From the NCBI GenBank assembly GCA_036939755.1, contig JALLAZ010000932.1:1-11196 (forward strand): a stretch of DNA of 11,196 nt, read 5' to 3'. The notes under the pieces were generated by a model. It saw nothing but the letters and a program-made list of their open reading frames with translations. It was not told the origin of the DNA and did not search any database. Shown one piece after another: positions 1 to 8,229 of the stretch (within the stretch, counting starts at the first letter, position 1; each line of letters starts with the position of its first letter). The position numbers were made by a program, and so were the translations under genes. The DNA is from Stephanodiscus triporus. Its lineage: Eukaryota; Bacillariophyta; Thalassiosirophyceae; Thalassiosirales; Thalassiosiraceae.

Positions 1-172
1 ACGCAGGAATCATACGTTAGCCAAAATAAGCGCCGGCCATCCCTCTAGAGTACTTGCTTTCGCAAAATGGGACTTTTTGTGATGCTTAAACCGCGTGTTA
101 TTATGGTAAGCATCAGAATCTAACCCTTCTAGATTATGTCCTTAAATACTCTATTTCTAGTCGATTGGTTGG
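1..172. other. 3' flank of the hydrolase gene, no gene
   Basis: This stretch lies downstream of the minus-strand hydrolase and is probably its 3' UTR and flank. I see no reading frame of interest. It is AT-rich in its second half and contains one stem-loop, listed separately. No canonical AATAAA-type poly(A) signal stands out in the minus-strand orientation. Confidence 0.4.
80..115. repeat. Inverted repeat, 9-bp arms, 18-nt loop
   Basis: TGATGCTTA at 80-88 is the exact reverse complement of TAAGCATCA at 107-115. It lies about 60 bp beyond the hydrolase stop codon, so in that transcript it would be a 3' UTR stem-loop. A 9-bp arm can arise by chance, and there is no T-tract or compensatory evidence to support a role. 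Confidence 0.35.
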
Positions 173-1459
173 TCAATGTAGAAATTCATCGAAAAATCTC
201 AGGGCAGGGTAGACAGCCTCCGAGCAGTACTCGTGAAAGGCCCACGCTCTGTGGAGTGCCTTAGCCAAGGGCGAGCAACCCGGTTTGAGGTCAAACTTAT
301 TCAACCAATGGGTTGAGTTGGAAGGTGAGATGATTTTCCTCCATTCGGAATGGGTGGGGTCCACCTTTATCGCATTGGAGGAGTCAATATGCCCCGCCTT
401 CTTCAACAGCGAAATGAGTTCGTCCCCAGCATCGGTGGTCATACGTGGTACTCGTTGGAGTAGATACCTCGTCGTCACGGGAAGTGACCCACAACTTGTC
501 GTATCCAGAATAATAAACGCCTTCACGCTCTCGAGATCACGGTAGTTCTTCATCACCAACTTCATCGTACCCTTATCACGAGGCATGGGAGCCAAATATG
601 TAGGTTTTGGAGATGTTCGCAGCTTTCTCATCACGCCGTCAGACAAACTCATTACCATTATCAGCGCCGCATTTACTACATCCCTTGTTGACAATTCCGC
701 GGCGAATGCTCCCCCGGAGGATGCACCGATTGCGAAGACGTTGCTGCCCTCGTTCGTCAGAAACTCGCGAATCAAATCGTGTTTCAACACGGCTTCGATT
801 CGATGCACATCGCGCGACGTGGACCAACAACCACTCTTCCGATCGACGCTGGATACGGCCACAGGCATGTATCCCATGTCGATGACGATACTTACGATTC
901 TTAATTCTTCCGACAAACCCAAGCAGTTAGGGCAGGTGGATGGCGACGGCGAGAAGAATTTCGTTGCCGAGTGAGTGCACGCATGCAAGAGGAGCACAAT
1001 TCCCTTCGTTGGTTCGTGCACACTCGTTGAAGATATATTTTTGTGTGCGTACACGATTTGTATCGGATCATCATTGCGCAGAGGGGAAGGAATTAGCAGC
1101 TCGATGCCGAGGATTTCTTTCGCAACTTCGTCCTTTTGATCAACGGTACCATTCCGCAGTGTATTGGCGCTATCGCGGCTTTTTTTTGGAGCAGTTATTT
1201 TACCGGATCGCTGATGGGGTTGTCGTCTCGTCGACGATCCAGCCTTATTGAGTGTCAATGCCATCGAAATCAAAGCAAGAGACCAAACAATCACGAAAAC
1301 CAGCACCCCGATAATCAATTGACGTGTGTGATATTTTCTTTCCGGAGGATAGCGTGCATACGAAGGCATCTTCATGATGATGATTGTATGAGAGCAGGAA
1401 TGAAGGGCTTTCGAAGAGACAGTGCTCAAAGATAATAGCCTGGGGCCAACGCGCCACAC
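173..1459 (-). CDS. Membrane-anchored alpha/beta-hydrolase family protein
   Basis: The 428-residue frame has a basic N-terminus, one strong membrane segment at about residues 48-70, and a soluble domain from about 110 to the end, so it looks like a type II protein with its catalytic domain in the ER/Golgi lumen or outside. Hydrolase-fold features are a beta strand ending in LLLHAC (156-161, oxyanion-hole region), the nucleophile elbow GASSG (245-249, Ser247 by GxSxG), and a late His409 in AFHE as the probable catalytic histidine. A CPNCLGL block (176-182) and PMPRDK (291-296) match, from memory, a plant/algal family of uncharacterised alpha/beta hydrolases. Three N-glycosylation sequons (NGT 103, NIS 141, NST 381) fit a luminal domain. 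Met29 and Met31 (1375, 1369) are alternative starts just before the anchor and may be the true ones. The acid residue of the triad and the substrate are unknown. The fold is fairly secure, the function is not. Confidence 0.75.
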   Translation of the reverse strand: MWRVGPRLLSLSTVSSKALHSCSHTIIIMKMPSYARYPPERKYHTRQLIIGVLVFVIVWSLALISMALTLNKAGSSTRRQPHQRSGKITAPKKSRDSANTLRNGTVDQKDEVAKEILGIELLIPSPLRNDDPIQIVYAHKNISSTSVHEPTKGIVLLLHACTHSATKFFSPSPSTCPNCLGLSEELRIVSIVIDMGYMPVAVSSVDRKSGCWSTSRDVHRIEAVLKHDLIREFLTNEGSNVFAIGASSGGAFAAELSTRDVVNAALIMVMSLSDGVMRKLRTSPKPTYLAPMPRDKGTMKLVMKNYRDLESVKAFIILDTTSCGSLPVTTRYLLQRVPRMTTDAGDELISLLKKAGHIDSSNAIKVDPTHSEWRKIISPSNSTHWLNKFDLKPGCSPLAKALHRAWAFHEYCSEAVYPALRFFDEFLH

Positions 1460-1764
1460 TTGCAGTTTCTACATGGTAGATGGTAGCAGGTAGCATCAAT
1501 GCGTATTATGGTGTAGCATGTAAAACACCACACCATCGTGATAATTGTGATGAAAGGGCCGGCGGGGGCTGATGCACATATTGATATGTAGAGTAGGACA
1601 TACGTATGTATGTACTACACTACTTACGTACCACTTCTAGGTACGAAGTGAGGGTTTCGGGTGGTACATACCTAGGTGGCGAGCAGAGTTTGTTGGTCGA
1701 CAGTCGAAGCCGACAGCCGGATTCACCTTCTCTTCAACGATATAAGGCAAAAATAGAAGAGACC
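1460..1764. promoter_or_regulatory. Divergent promoter region, hydrolase and sugar transporter
   Basis: About 305 bp separates the minus-strand hydrolase start from the preferred start of the plus-strand transporter, so both promoters and 5' UTRs must lie here or extend into the genes. Around 1596-1690 the sequence is rich in TACGTA/GTAC-like words and contains an imperfect inverted repeat (CACTTC at about 1632 facing GAAGTG at about 1645). No TATA box or known diatom element can be assigned with confidence. This call rests on gene layout, not on a recognised motif. Confidence 0.45.
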
Positions 1765-2718
1765 ATGTCCGATCCTAAACCCTACTACGCGACAACCCCA
1801 TTCGCCGTGGGCGGTTACATGCTCTGCTCTGCAACCCTCCTCATCTCCAACAAATATGCCATCTACAAAGTCGCTGCGCCGTCATTCATCCTTTTTTCTC
1901 AATTAATGGGCACCGCGATCGTGGTCAAGGCCTTCGCGGCCATGGGGAAAATCGAATGCGATCCGCTCGAGAGGGAAAAGTCGAAGAAATTCCTGCCCGT
2001 GGCACTGATATTCTTGGCCACGATATTCAGCAATATGAAGAGTCTGCAGTACGCGAACGTCGAGACGTTTATGGTGTTCCGTTTCTCGACGCCGTTGGTG
2101 GTGAGCATCGCCGATTATTTGTTCCTGGGGAGGAAGCTGCCCAGCACGAGGAGTTGGGCCTGTCTTTTTGCGTTGTTGGTGGGAGCATTCGGATACGCAG
2201 TCACTGATTCTGCGTTCCATTTCAAGGGGTACACGTTCTGCGCAATTTGGTATTGCATCTTCTGTGCTGATCAGATTTACCTTAAGCACATTGTCGATAC
2301 AGTCAAGATGCAGAGCACTTGGGGGCGTGTCTTCTATTCAAACTTTCTGGCCAGCGTTCCATTGGTTTTCACCTTCGTTAATGATGCTGATGAAATCGCA
2401 GCACTGAGGGGCATATCGTTTTCTGCGTCAGTGGCAGTCTTCGTTAGCGTCGCGCTTGGGGTCGGTATGAGTTACTTCGCATGGATGGCAAGGGAGCTCC
2501 TGTCAGCGGCGAGCTTCACCGTTGTGGGAAATATATGCAAAATTCTGACCATAGGCATTAATGTTTTACTTTGGGACAAGCACGCAAGTCCTATCGGAAT
2601 AGCATGTTTGATGTTCTGCCTCGGGGCAGCAGGCTTATACAAACAGGCGCCGTTGCGGGCCGACTCCAAAGATTCTGACGATCCTGCGAGTGGCGGGACA
2701 CCTTTGTTGCCCAAATAA
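1765..2718 (+). CDS. GDP-sugar-type nucleotide-sugar transporter (DMT superfamily)
   Basis: This predicted 317-residue antiporter would exchange a cytosolic nucleotide-sugar for the nucleoside monophosphate across the Golgi or ER membrane to feed glycosylation. It has about ten hydrophobic segments, the usual length and topology of the NST/TPT branch. Family-like blocks are NVETFMVFRFSTP (98-110), VTDSAFHF (146-153), the YLKHIV segment (172-177), FYSNFLAS (190-197), SFTVVGNICK (250-259) and INVLLWDKHAS (265-275). The order and wording resemble plant GONST3-type GDP-sugar transporters more than UDP-galactose or triose-phosphate carriers. The GDP-binding GxxNK signature reads GNICK at 255-259, with Cys in place of Asn, so the substrate is uncertain. 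The frame extends upstream to an ATG at 1606, but residues before Met54 are not membrane-like or conserved-looking, and the ATG at 1765 begins a typical short cytosolic tail, so I prefer 1765. The C-terminus is a short hydrophilic tail. It is convergent with the next gene. Confidence 0.85.
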   Translation: MSDPKPYYATTPFAVGGYMLCSATLLISNKYAIYKVAAPSFILFSQLMGTAIVVKAFAAMGKIECDPLEREKSKKFLPVALIFLATIFSNMKSLQYANVETFMVFRFSTPLVVSIADYLFLGRKLPSTRSWACLFALLVGAFGYAVTDSAFHFKGYTFCAIWYCIFCADQIYLKHIVDTVKMQSTWGRVFYSNFLASVPLVFTFVNDADEIAALRGISFSASVAVFVSVALGVGMSYFAWMARELLSAASFTVVGNICKILTIGINVLLWDKHASPIGIACLMFCLGAAGLYKQAPLRADSKDSDDPASGGTPLLPK

Positions 2719-2835
2719 TTGCGATTATTGTTTATTATGAAAAACAAACTGTCAGAGGTATTGTGAGTGGGTGTCCTCCGGGAAACTGAAGAACATTGTA
2801 ATGCATAAACAGTGCATTTAAGCATGTTGAGCAAT
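2719..2835. other. Convergent 3' intergenic gap
   Basis: Only 117 bp separates the two converging stop codons, so both 3' UTRs and poly(A) sites are either inside this gap or overlap the opposite gene. No gene or clear terminator was seen. Overlapping antisense 3' ends are therefore likely. Confidence 0.4.
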
Positions 2836-4488
2836 CTACAGGCCAGCTTTTTTCAACACGCTGTAAAAAGCCTTGCTCTTCTTTAATTTGTCATAGTAAA
2901 CTTCTGCTGCCATTTGCTGGAGAGCAATGCTGTAACTGGGATAAGAATGCATAACTGTCGCCAGTTTATCAAACGGCATCTTGGCTGCCTGAACAGCTGA
3001 CAGCTCTGAGACAAGCTCCCCTGCTGCGGGCGACATGATAGTTGCACCGAGTATTTGCTTTGTTCGTGACATGTAAACAATTTTGATGAATCCATGACCG
3101 TCAGTGCCTTCACAAATAGCCCTGTCGATTTTGGCCAATGGACAAAACGAAATTGATACCGAACCCTCCCCATACTTGTCAGAGGCAGCTTGCTCGGTTA
3201 GCCCGAATGACGCCACCTCAGGGTCTGTGAATGTTGTCGAAGGCACTTCGCTCAACACGCCCGAATCTTTCAATGGAAGGAGGATGTTTCTAGCTGCGAT
3301 GGCCCCCTGAAAACCAGCATAATGCGTGAATTGACGATCCCCCGTACAATCTCCCGCTGCAAATACTCCTTTGACTGAAGTCTGTAACTTCTCGTCAACC
3401 CGTATTCCATTCGTGTCAGGATTTATCGTCACCCCAATGTCATCGAGGCCCATGTTTTGTATGTTGGGAACTCTGCCCGTAGCAATCAATATGTGGTCCC
3501 CAAAGATTGGTTTGTGAGATTCTAGTGATGCCATGATTGATCCATAACCAGTTTCATTGAGGGTTACCGAAACTACTCTTTGGTTGCAAATCACATCTAT
3601 TCCCTCTTTTTCGAAGACTCGTTGCAGTTCCACAGAAGCCTGTGTTTCACCTTGTGGAAGCAATCGAGGAGATCTTGAAACAAGTACGACAGAGAAGCCT
3701 AAACGTGATATTGCCTGCGAAAGCTCACATCCAATAGGACCTCCACCTACCACGATCAATCTTGTCTTGCTAACCTGTCCATGCTGATTCTGTTCAACCG
3801 CATCGAAGATTCCTCCCTCATCCCATACGTTTTCATAGGTCCAAAAAGGAACAGAATCCAGCCCCACAATATCCAACATGGATTGTCCAGGAGCAGCTCC
3901 AGTTGCAATGACAATGCCATACTTTGCATTGATTTGAGTGGTCGTCCCGTCAAATGTATTCGTCACATTCACAGAGTGCGCATCACGGAAGTAGGCTCGT
4001 CCCTCGACGAAATCAATCCCCAGTCCGCGCAACACATCCGGACTGTCGTCCTCCTCGTATATGCGGATTCTGCTGGCATCGACCTCTTTTTTGACATTCC
4101 TCAGCATTCTGCGCAAGGACGCGTCGTCGACGTCGGAGTCTCCGTATTTTCCATTCATCCGACGCCACGTCCACGCTCGCTTGGCCGCCGATAGCAACGT
4201 CTTCGACGGCACGCATCCTGTCCACGTGCAGTCACCGCCGATCCGCGAGGGTTCCACGATGCACACCGTCTTGCCGAAGCTGGACGTGAATTTCGCGGCG
4301 GTGAGGCCCGCAGCTCCCCCACCTATCACGACGAGGTCGTAGGTAGACCCCTGCGATGCATTCGAGAAGGTGTCAGCTCGCGTTGAGCGTTGTTTTCTGC
4401 GATTCCGAAGTGACGACAAAGACGGCGGTGCAAATGCGTCAAGTCGATGCAATGAGAGCAAGTACGTGATGCAGTGAAGAGCTTTCAT
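2836..4488 (-). CDS. Plastid-targeted mercuric-reductase-like flavoprotein disulfide oxidoreductase
   Basis: This 550-residue protein is a class I pyridine-nucleotide disulfide oxidoreductase (glutathione reductase, lipoamide dehydrogenase and MerA family): NAD(P)H to FAD to a cysteine pair to an unknown substrate. Visible in order: hydrophobic signal peptide (1-17), cleavage region DA-FAPP (17-22) like the diatom ASAFAP plastid motif, an R/S-rich transit stretch (23-48), FAD-binding IGGGAAGLTAA (55-65), redox site GGDCTWTGCVPSK (84-96, Cys87/Cys92), NAD(P)-binding VVGGGPIGCEL (246-256) followed by SRS (271-273) where Arg272 suggests NADPH, ATGRVP (336-341), second FAD motif GVFAAGDCTGD (374-384), and the dimer domain (from about 415). 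The C-terminal active-site block reads HSYPSYSI (514-521): the positions of the catalytic His and Glu of lipoamide dehydrogenase are Tyr516 and Ile521. MerA's C-terminal Cys pair is absent (it ends KKAGL), so a true mercuric reductase is unlikely. Family certain; substrate unknown; plastid location is inference. Confidence 0.88.
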   Translation of the reverse strand: MKALHCITYLLSLHRLDAFAPPSLSSLRNRRKQRSTRADTFSNASQGSTYDLVVIGGGAAGLTAAKFTSSFGKTVCIVEPSRIGGDCTWTGCVPSKTLLSAAKRAWTWRRMNGKYGDSDVDDASLRRMLRNVKKEVDASRIRIYEEDDSPDVLRGLGIDFVEGRAYFRDAHSVNVTNTFDGTTTQINAKYGIVIATGAAPGQSMLDIVGLDSVPFWTYENVWDEGGIFDAVEQNQHGQVSKTRLIVVGGGPIGCELSQAISRLGFSVVLVSRSPRLLPQGETQASVELQRVFEKEGIDVICNQRVVSVTLNETGYGSIMASLESHKPIFGDHILIATGRVPNIQNMGLDDIGVTINPDTNGIRVDEKLQTSVKGVFAAGDCTGDRQFTHYAGFQGAIAARNILLPLKDSGVLSEVPSTTFTDPEVASFGLTEQAASDKYGEGSVSISFCPLAKIDRAICEGTDGHGFIKIVYMSRTKQILGATIMSPAAGELVSELSAVQAAKMPFDKLATVMHSYPSYSIALQQMAAEVYYDKLKKSKAFYSVLKKAGL

Positions 4489-4657
4489 GGCGAACTAAAT
4501 CTATTTGTCGGCTTGATCACCACCACCACCTGAGACGTATTACGCGTATCGTACCATTCGTATGTATTAACTCTACTTTATTTTTGAGCGCCTATCATAT
4601 TTTATTTTTATGATTATGACCTCTGGAGCACCTCTCGTCACTCGTCCCCCCTCACTC

Positions 4658-4673
4658 GAACACTAAAGTGTTC
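4658..4673. repeat. Near-palindrome, 7-bp arms around AA
   Basis: GAACACT and AGTGTTC flank a central AA. It lies about 170 bp upstream of the oxidoreductase start codon, in its presumed promoter, so a dimeric transcription-factor site is possible. It is a single copy and is unsupported by any known motif. Confidence 0.3.
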
Positions 4674-4734
4674 TCTATCAATGTCGTCGCTCGGGACGAT
4701 TGTCCTGGCCGATTTTGACATCCAGTGGCTTGCA

Positions 4735-4782
4735 AAAAGCCTCATGATATAACTTTGATGAGAATCTTTGAGGAAGGCTTTT
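4735..4782. repeat. Inverted repeat, 8-bp arms, 32-nt spacer
   Basis: AAAAGCCT at 4735-4742 is the exact reverse complement of AGGCTTTT at 4775-4782. An additional CCTCA/TGAGG pair (4741-4745 and 4769-4773) could form an alternative stem. It sits about 160-205 bp past the stop codon of the large minus-strand gene, so it may fold in its 3' UTR. No further support. Confidence 0.3.
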
Positions 4783-4940
4783 GAATTTATCATCGTCTGA
4801 GAATGTTACTCATGACGCAAACGTGGGAGAACCGACTGCCCACATAAGAACGTCTTTGTCGTTCTGTCTTTGGAGTACTTAAGCAAAGCTACAGTCACTG
4901 ACTTTGTTTATCTGCATTTACCTCCCCTACTGTCATCACC

Positions 4941-7900
4941 CTATCGCAACACAACAAAGCTACTATTCACACTCCTCCTTTGTGGTAGATGATCCCTCCG
5001 TTCATGTGGCAGCAACCGTTTCAACATACCATTAACACCCTCCCACAACGAATCCCTAAGCGATTCCGTCTCAGACTGCAACTGCTTAGATTCCTCATTA
5101 AAATTATAAGCAAGAGAGTTGAGCAAAACCAAATCAATGGCCTCGATGAGGTGAAGTCCGTTCCACATGTTCCAACATTGAAGCTCCCCTACATTCGGCA
5201 CGGCTAGCTTCCCATTCGATAAGCGCATAGTTAAGTGGGGATACTTGACCGCATCATCGCTCCTACTCAAGGCACACACAATCTCGTGGAAACAAAGCGG
5301 ATGCTTGATGATCGAAGTGTACGGGGGAAATCCCATCATGAACAGAAGACTTTCGTTCACGGGTTCCAAAAATCGGTGTGACGTAGGATTTTGAAGGATG
5401 GAGCGGAATAACATCAATATTTGAGGGAAGGTATCTGACATAGCCCAAAATTTGTCTATGTTCTGATGTGCCTGCTTGGGCAGGCTGCCGCCCCCCAAGA
5501 TATACTCTGCGAGACATTCCAGTTCCCGCGCGTCGGCCGATTGGAGCGCCCGCCCCTTCAGCTGTTGGCCGGCCGCAGCGTTGTCACCGCCGCTGGCCGA
5601 CAAAATATCGACCCGCGCAAAGGTTTCTGGTATGTTGAAGAAGGAATTATAACTGTCAAGAAAGGTTGTCTCGCCTAGAAAATTGGCCAATTCATCGGAG
5701 GTATTCCCCTCTTCAGCAGAGTCATCGTCGTTGCACATGGCGCACTTCGAGGCAAACGCCTCGTTTAGGAAGGTGCATTGGTCACAGCGCCATTGACTTG
5801 CAACGCTCAACCCTGATATCTCCGTCCCCACAGCCTGTATTGCCGATGTCGATGTGCCATGCTGTGCACACGTCTCACCGTAGTCCTTCATCCCCATAGG
5901 CGGTGATAACCTCGCCGCCTCAATTGGTTCCGGAGACGAACTCTCTGAACTTTTCAATTCTTGCACACTATTCTGAACTCCCGCCGTTGTAGTGTCATTC
6001 TCATCATCATCCTCGTCTGTACTATACAAACAAATGATCTCTGGCTCCTTTGTCTTAGTCCTCTTCTCCCCCTTGTCGTCATTATTATCATTGTCATCCT
6101 CATTCCTCTCGCCAAAGAATTGGTCAGCGATTTTTTTTTCAGAGTCCGCCCTCGACTGTTTCAGACCATAAACAACATCATCCCCGCCCTTTGCCGTGTA
6201 GCTCTCCACCCATTTCGAGAGGAAAGCGGCGGCGTTCTCGTCCTCATTGCACCTGCGCTTAAACGACTTGCTCTCTATCGTGGCCACGTCTCTCTTTTTG
6301 ACGGGCGAACTCTGGGCCATGGCGGCCACGGGCGCGGGGGCTGCGTCGATGCGACTCCTCACCGTCGACGTCGTCAACACCTTGACGTCCTCCTCCTCAT
6401 CGCTGCTGTCATCAAGGCAAACGACGTCGTCCTCCTCCGGATCGTACGTCGCCATCTGCTTCAGACATGCCTCCAGCCTGTGGAAGAACGGCAGGTACGG
6501 ATGCGCGGAACTCCGCTCCTGGTACGCCTGCGGCACGTCTTTCTTCAGTCGCTCGTGCGCCTGCCTCGCTATGGGACGTAGCATCTCGGCAAGTCGCTTC
6601 GTGGTCTCGTCCTCCTTCCTGAGCGCCTTCACGTGCCGCATCACCTCCTCGAGGTCGTTGCATATGCTCCCCGCCCCCCCGTGCTTGCTGAGCCACTTTC
6701 GCAATCCCCAGCTCTCGTTCTCGCGCATGCCGCCGAGGAAGGCGTTCTTCACTTGATCGCACCCCTGGGGCACGGCCGCGGCCGCGTCCCCGACGAGCGA
6801 CTCGAGGCTCGCCGCCGCCTGACGAAGGTGCTCCCGCGCCATCAGGCTTTCGTTCTGTCGTTCGAACCGCCGGGGCAAGGGCGCGACGTACGCGGCGTGG
6901 AACTGACGGGGGGTCATCCCCGCCCCCGCCCTCGATCGTCCTCCCGCGCCGACGTTCCGACGTCCGCCCCGCTGCTGCGACGCCTGCGCCACCTGCAGGC
7001 CCTGTCGCAGCTCCTGCTGACAGTTGACGAGGAAGTCGACGCACGGGAGGAATCGCGTTATCACGTCGTCGGTCTTGGTCCGTATGTGTCGAACCACCTC
7101 GTTCCCGGAGAGCGGCTCGAGCGACACGGCAGTCACCGTAAGCGAGACCCGTTCGAGCAACGGATCGATCTGCGCCGACGGCAGCGACGAGTGATTGGCG
7201 GTATTCGGCGCGAGTCCTGTCGTCGACGACGACGACGACGACGACGACAACTGCGCGATCTCGACGGCGGGACCGACGATCTTCGCGGACGCCGTAACGC
7301 GGTGGCACGGCCTCTTGATTGTCGACTGCCGGGCCGCCGCCGCCGCCAACGACGACGACATCGGGGGAGGGGGATCGTTACGGTGGAACTGCGCCTGCTG
7401 TTGTTGGTACCCCGCGGCCTGACGGGCCCGATGATGCCGCTGCTCCAGCAGGTGAGCGGCGATGAATTCGTCGAGGGCGTTGTTGTTCCCGGCGCCGCCG
7501 GCCTCGCGTCCGCCGCCCCCGCGACCGCTCCCCTGATGCTGCTGTTGCTGGTGTTGATGGTACCCCATCCTCATCCCGCCTCCCCCCCCCCACGACGACG
7601 ACGACGACGACGCCGCCGCCGACGATGAGGCGCCTCCGCCTCCGCCCCCGCCCCCCCCGCCACCGCCGTTGCACGCGGGGAACGTCATCGTCTCCCCCAT
7701 CCCGAACCCCCCCCGCGGGCCGTATCCGTTCCCCGCATTCGCGCAGACGACGTTGTTCGCCGCGCCCCCGCCCCCGTTGAATGTCCCCGCGAGCCAGCTA
7801 AGGCTAGGATCGTCGTTCATCCCGTGCTGCAGCATCGCGTCGCAGTAGTCGATCTCGACCGGGGGGAGCGGCAGTTGTTGTTGTTGTCGTTGTTGGGCGG

Positions 7901-8198
7901 CGGCGGCGACGGCGACGGATGGATCCGTCGCATTGTAGTTCGTCGGCGGAGGACGGCCGTCGACGGCGTCGGTCGTGTATTGCATCATCCCGTTCTCGAA
8001 GTGCGCCGTCGTCGACGATCCTCCGCCTCCGCCTCCGCCCCCTCCCGCCTGGTCGTAGTGCGGATGACGCTGCCGTTGTTGCGATCCCCCCCCCGGCAGG
8101 CGAAGCGAGTACGCCCCCCCCGTACTATCATTGCCGCTGTACCCCCCCCCGACGGACGGCGCGTAGCCGTACACCTGGCCGCCGTTGCCGCCCACGCC

Positions 8199-8229
<31 letters not shown>

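Larger units (their letters stand above)
4489..4940. other. Intergenic: oxidoreductase promoter and bromodomain-gene 3' UTR
   Basis: These 452 bp separate two minus-strand genes. The side near 4489 should hold the oxidoreductase promoter and 5' UTR; the side near 4940 should hold the 3' UTR of the large gene. The composition is mixed, with AT-rich patches at about 4570-4620. No coding frame is convincing. Two inverted repeats are listed separately. No recognised promoter motif or poly(A) signal could be assigned. Confidence 0.5.

Noticed and set aside
173..1459. Possible introns or frameshifts in the five main genes
   Set aside because: All five frames run unbroken through their conserved motifs from start to stop, so no intron or frameshift is needed to explain them.
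1606..1764. Upstream in-frame ATG extending the sugar transporter by 53 residues
   Set aside because: The added residues are not membrane-like, have no targeting features and look like translated 5' UTR. The ATG at 1765 gives normal family length.
2836..4488. True mercuric reductase
   Set aside because: The C-terminal vicinal cysteines and the N-terminal metal-binding domain of MerA are absent. Only the core fold is shared.
5010..5432. PUB domain at the C-terminus of the large protein
   Set aside because: The ILQNPTSHRF stretch first suggested a PUB-like helix, but FLEPV, Y-x3-IKHP and the YN anchor in the right order fit a bromodomain better.
5961..7628. Long plus-strand frames (206, 169 and 331 codons) opposite the large gene
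   Set aside because: They are Arg/Ser/Pro-rich shadows of a GC-rich gene in which stop codons are rare. They have no domains, while the minus strand has clear motifs.
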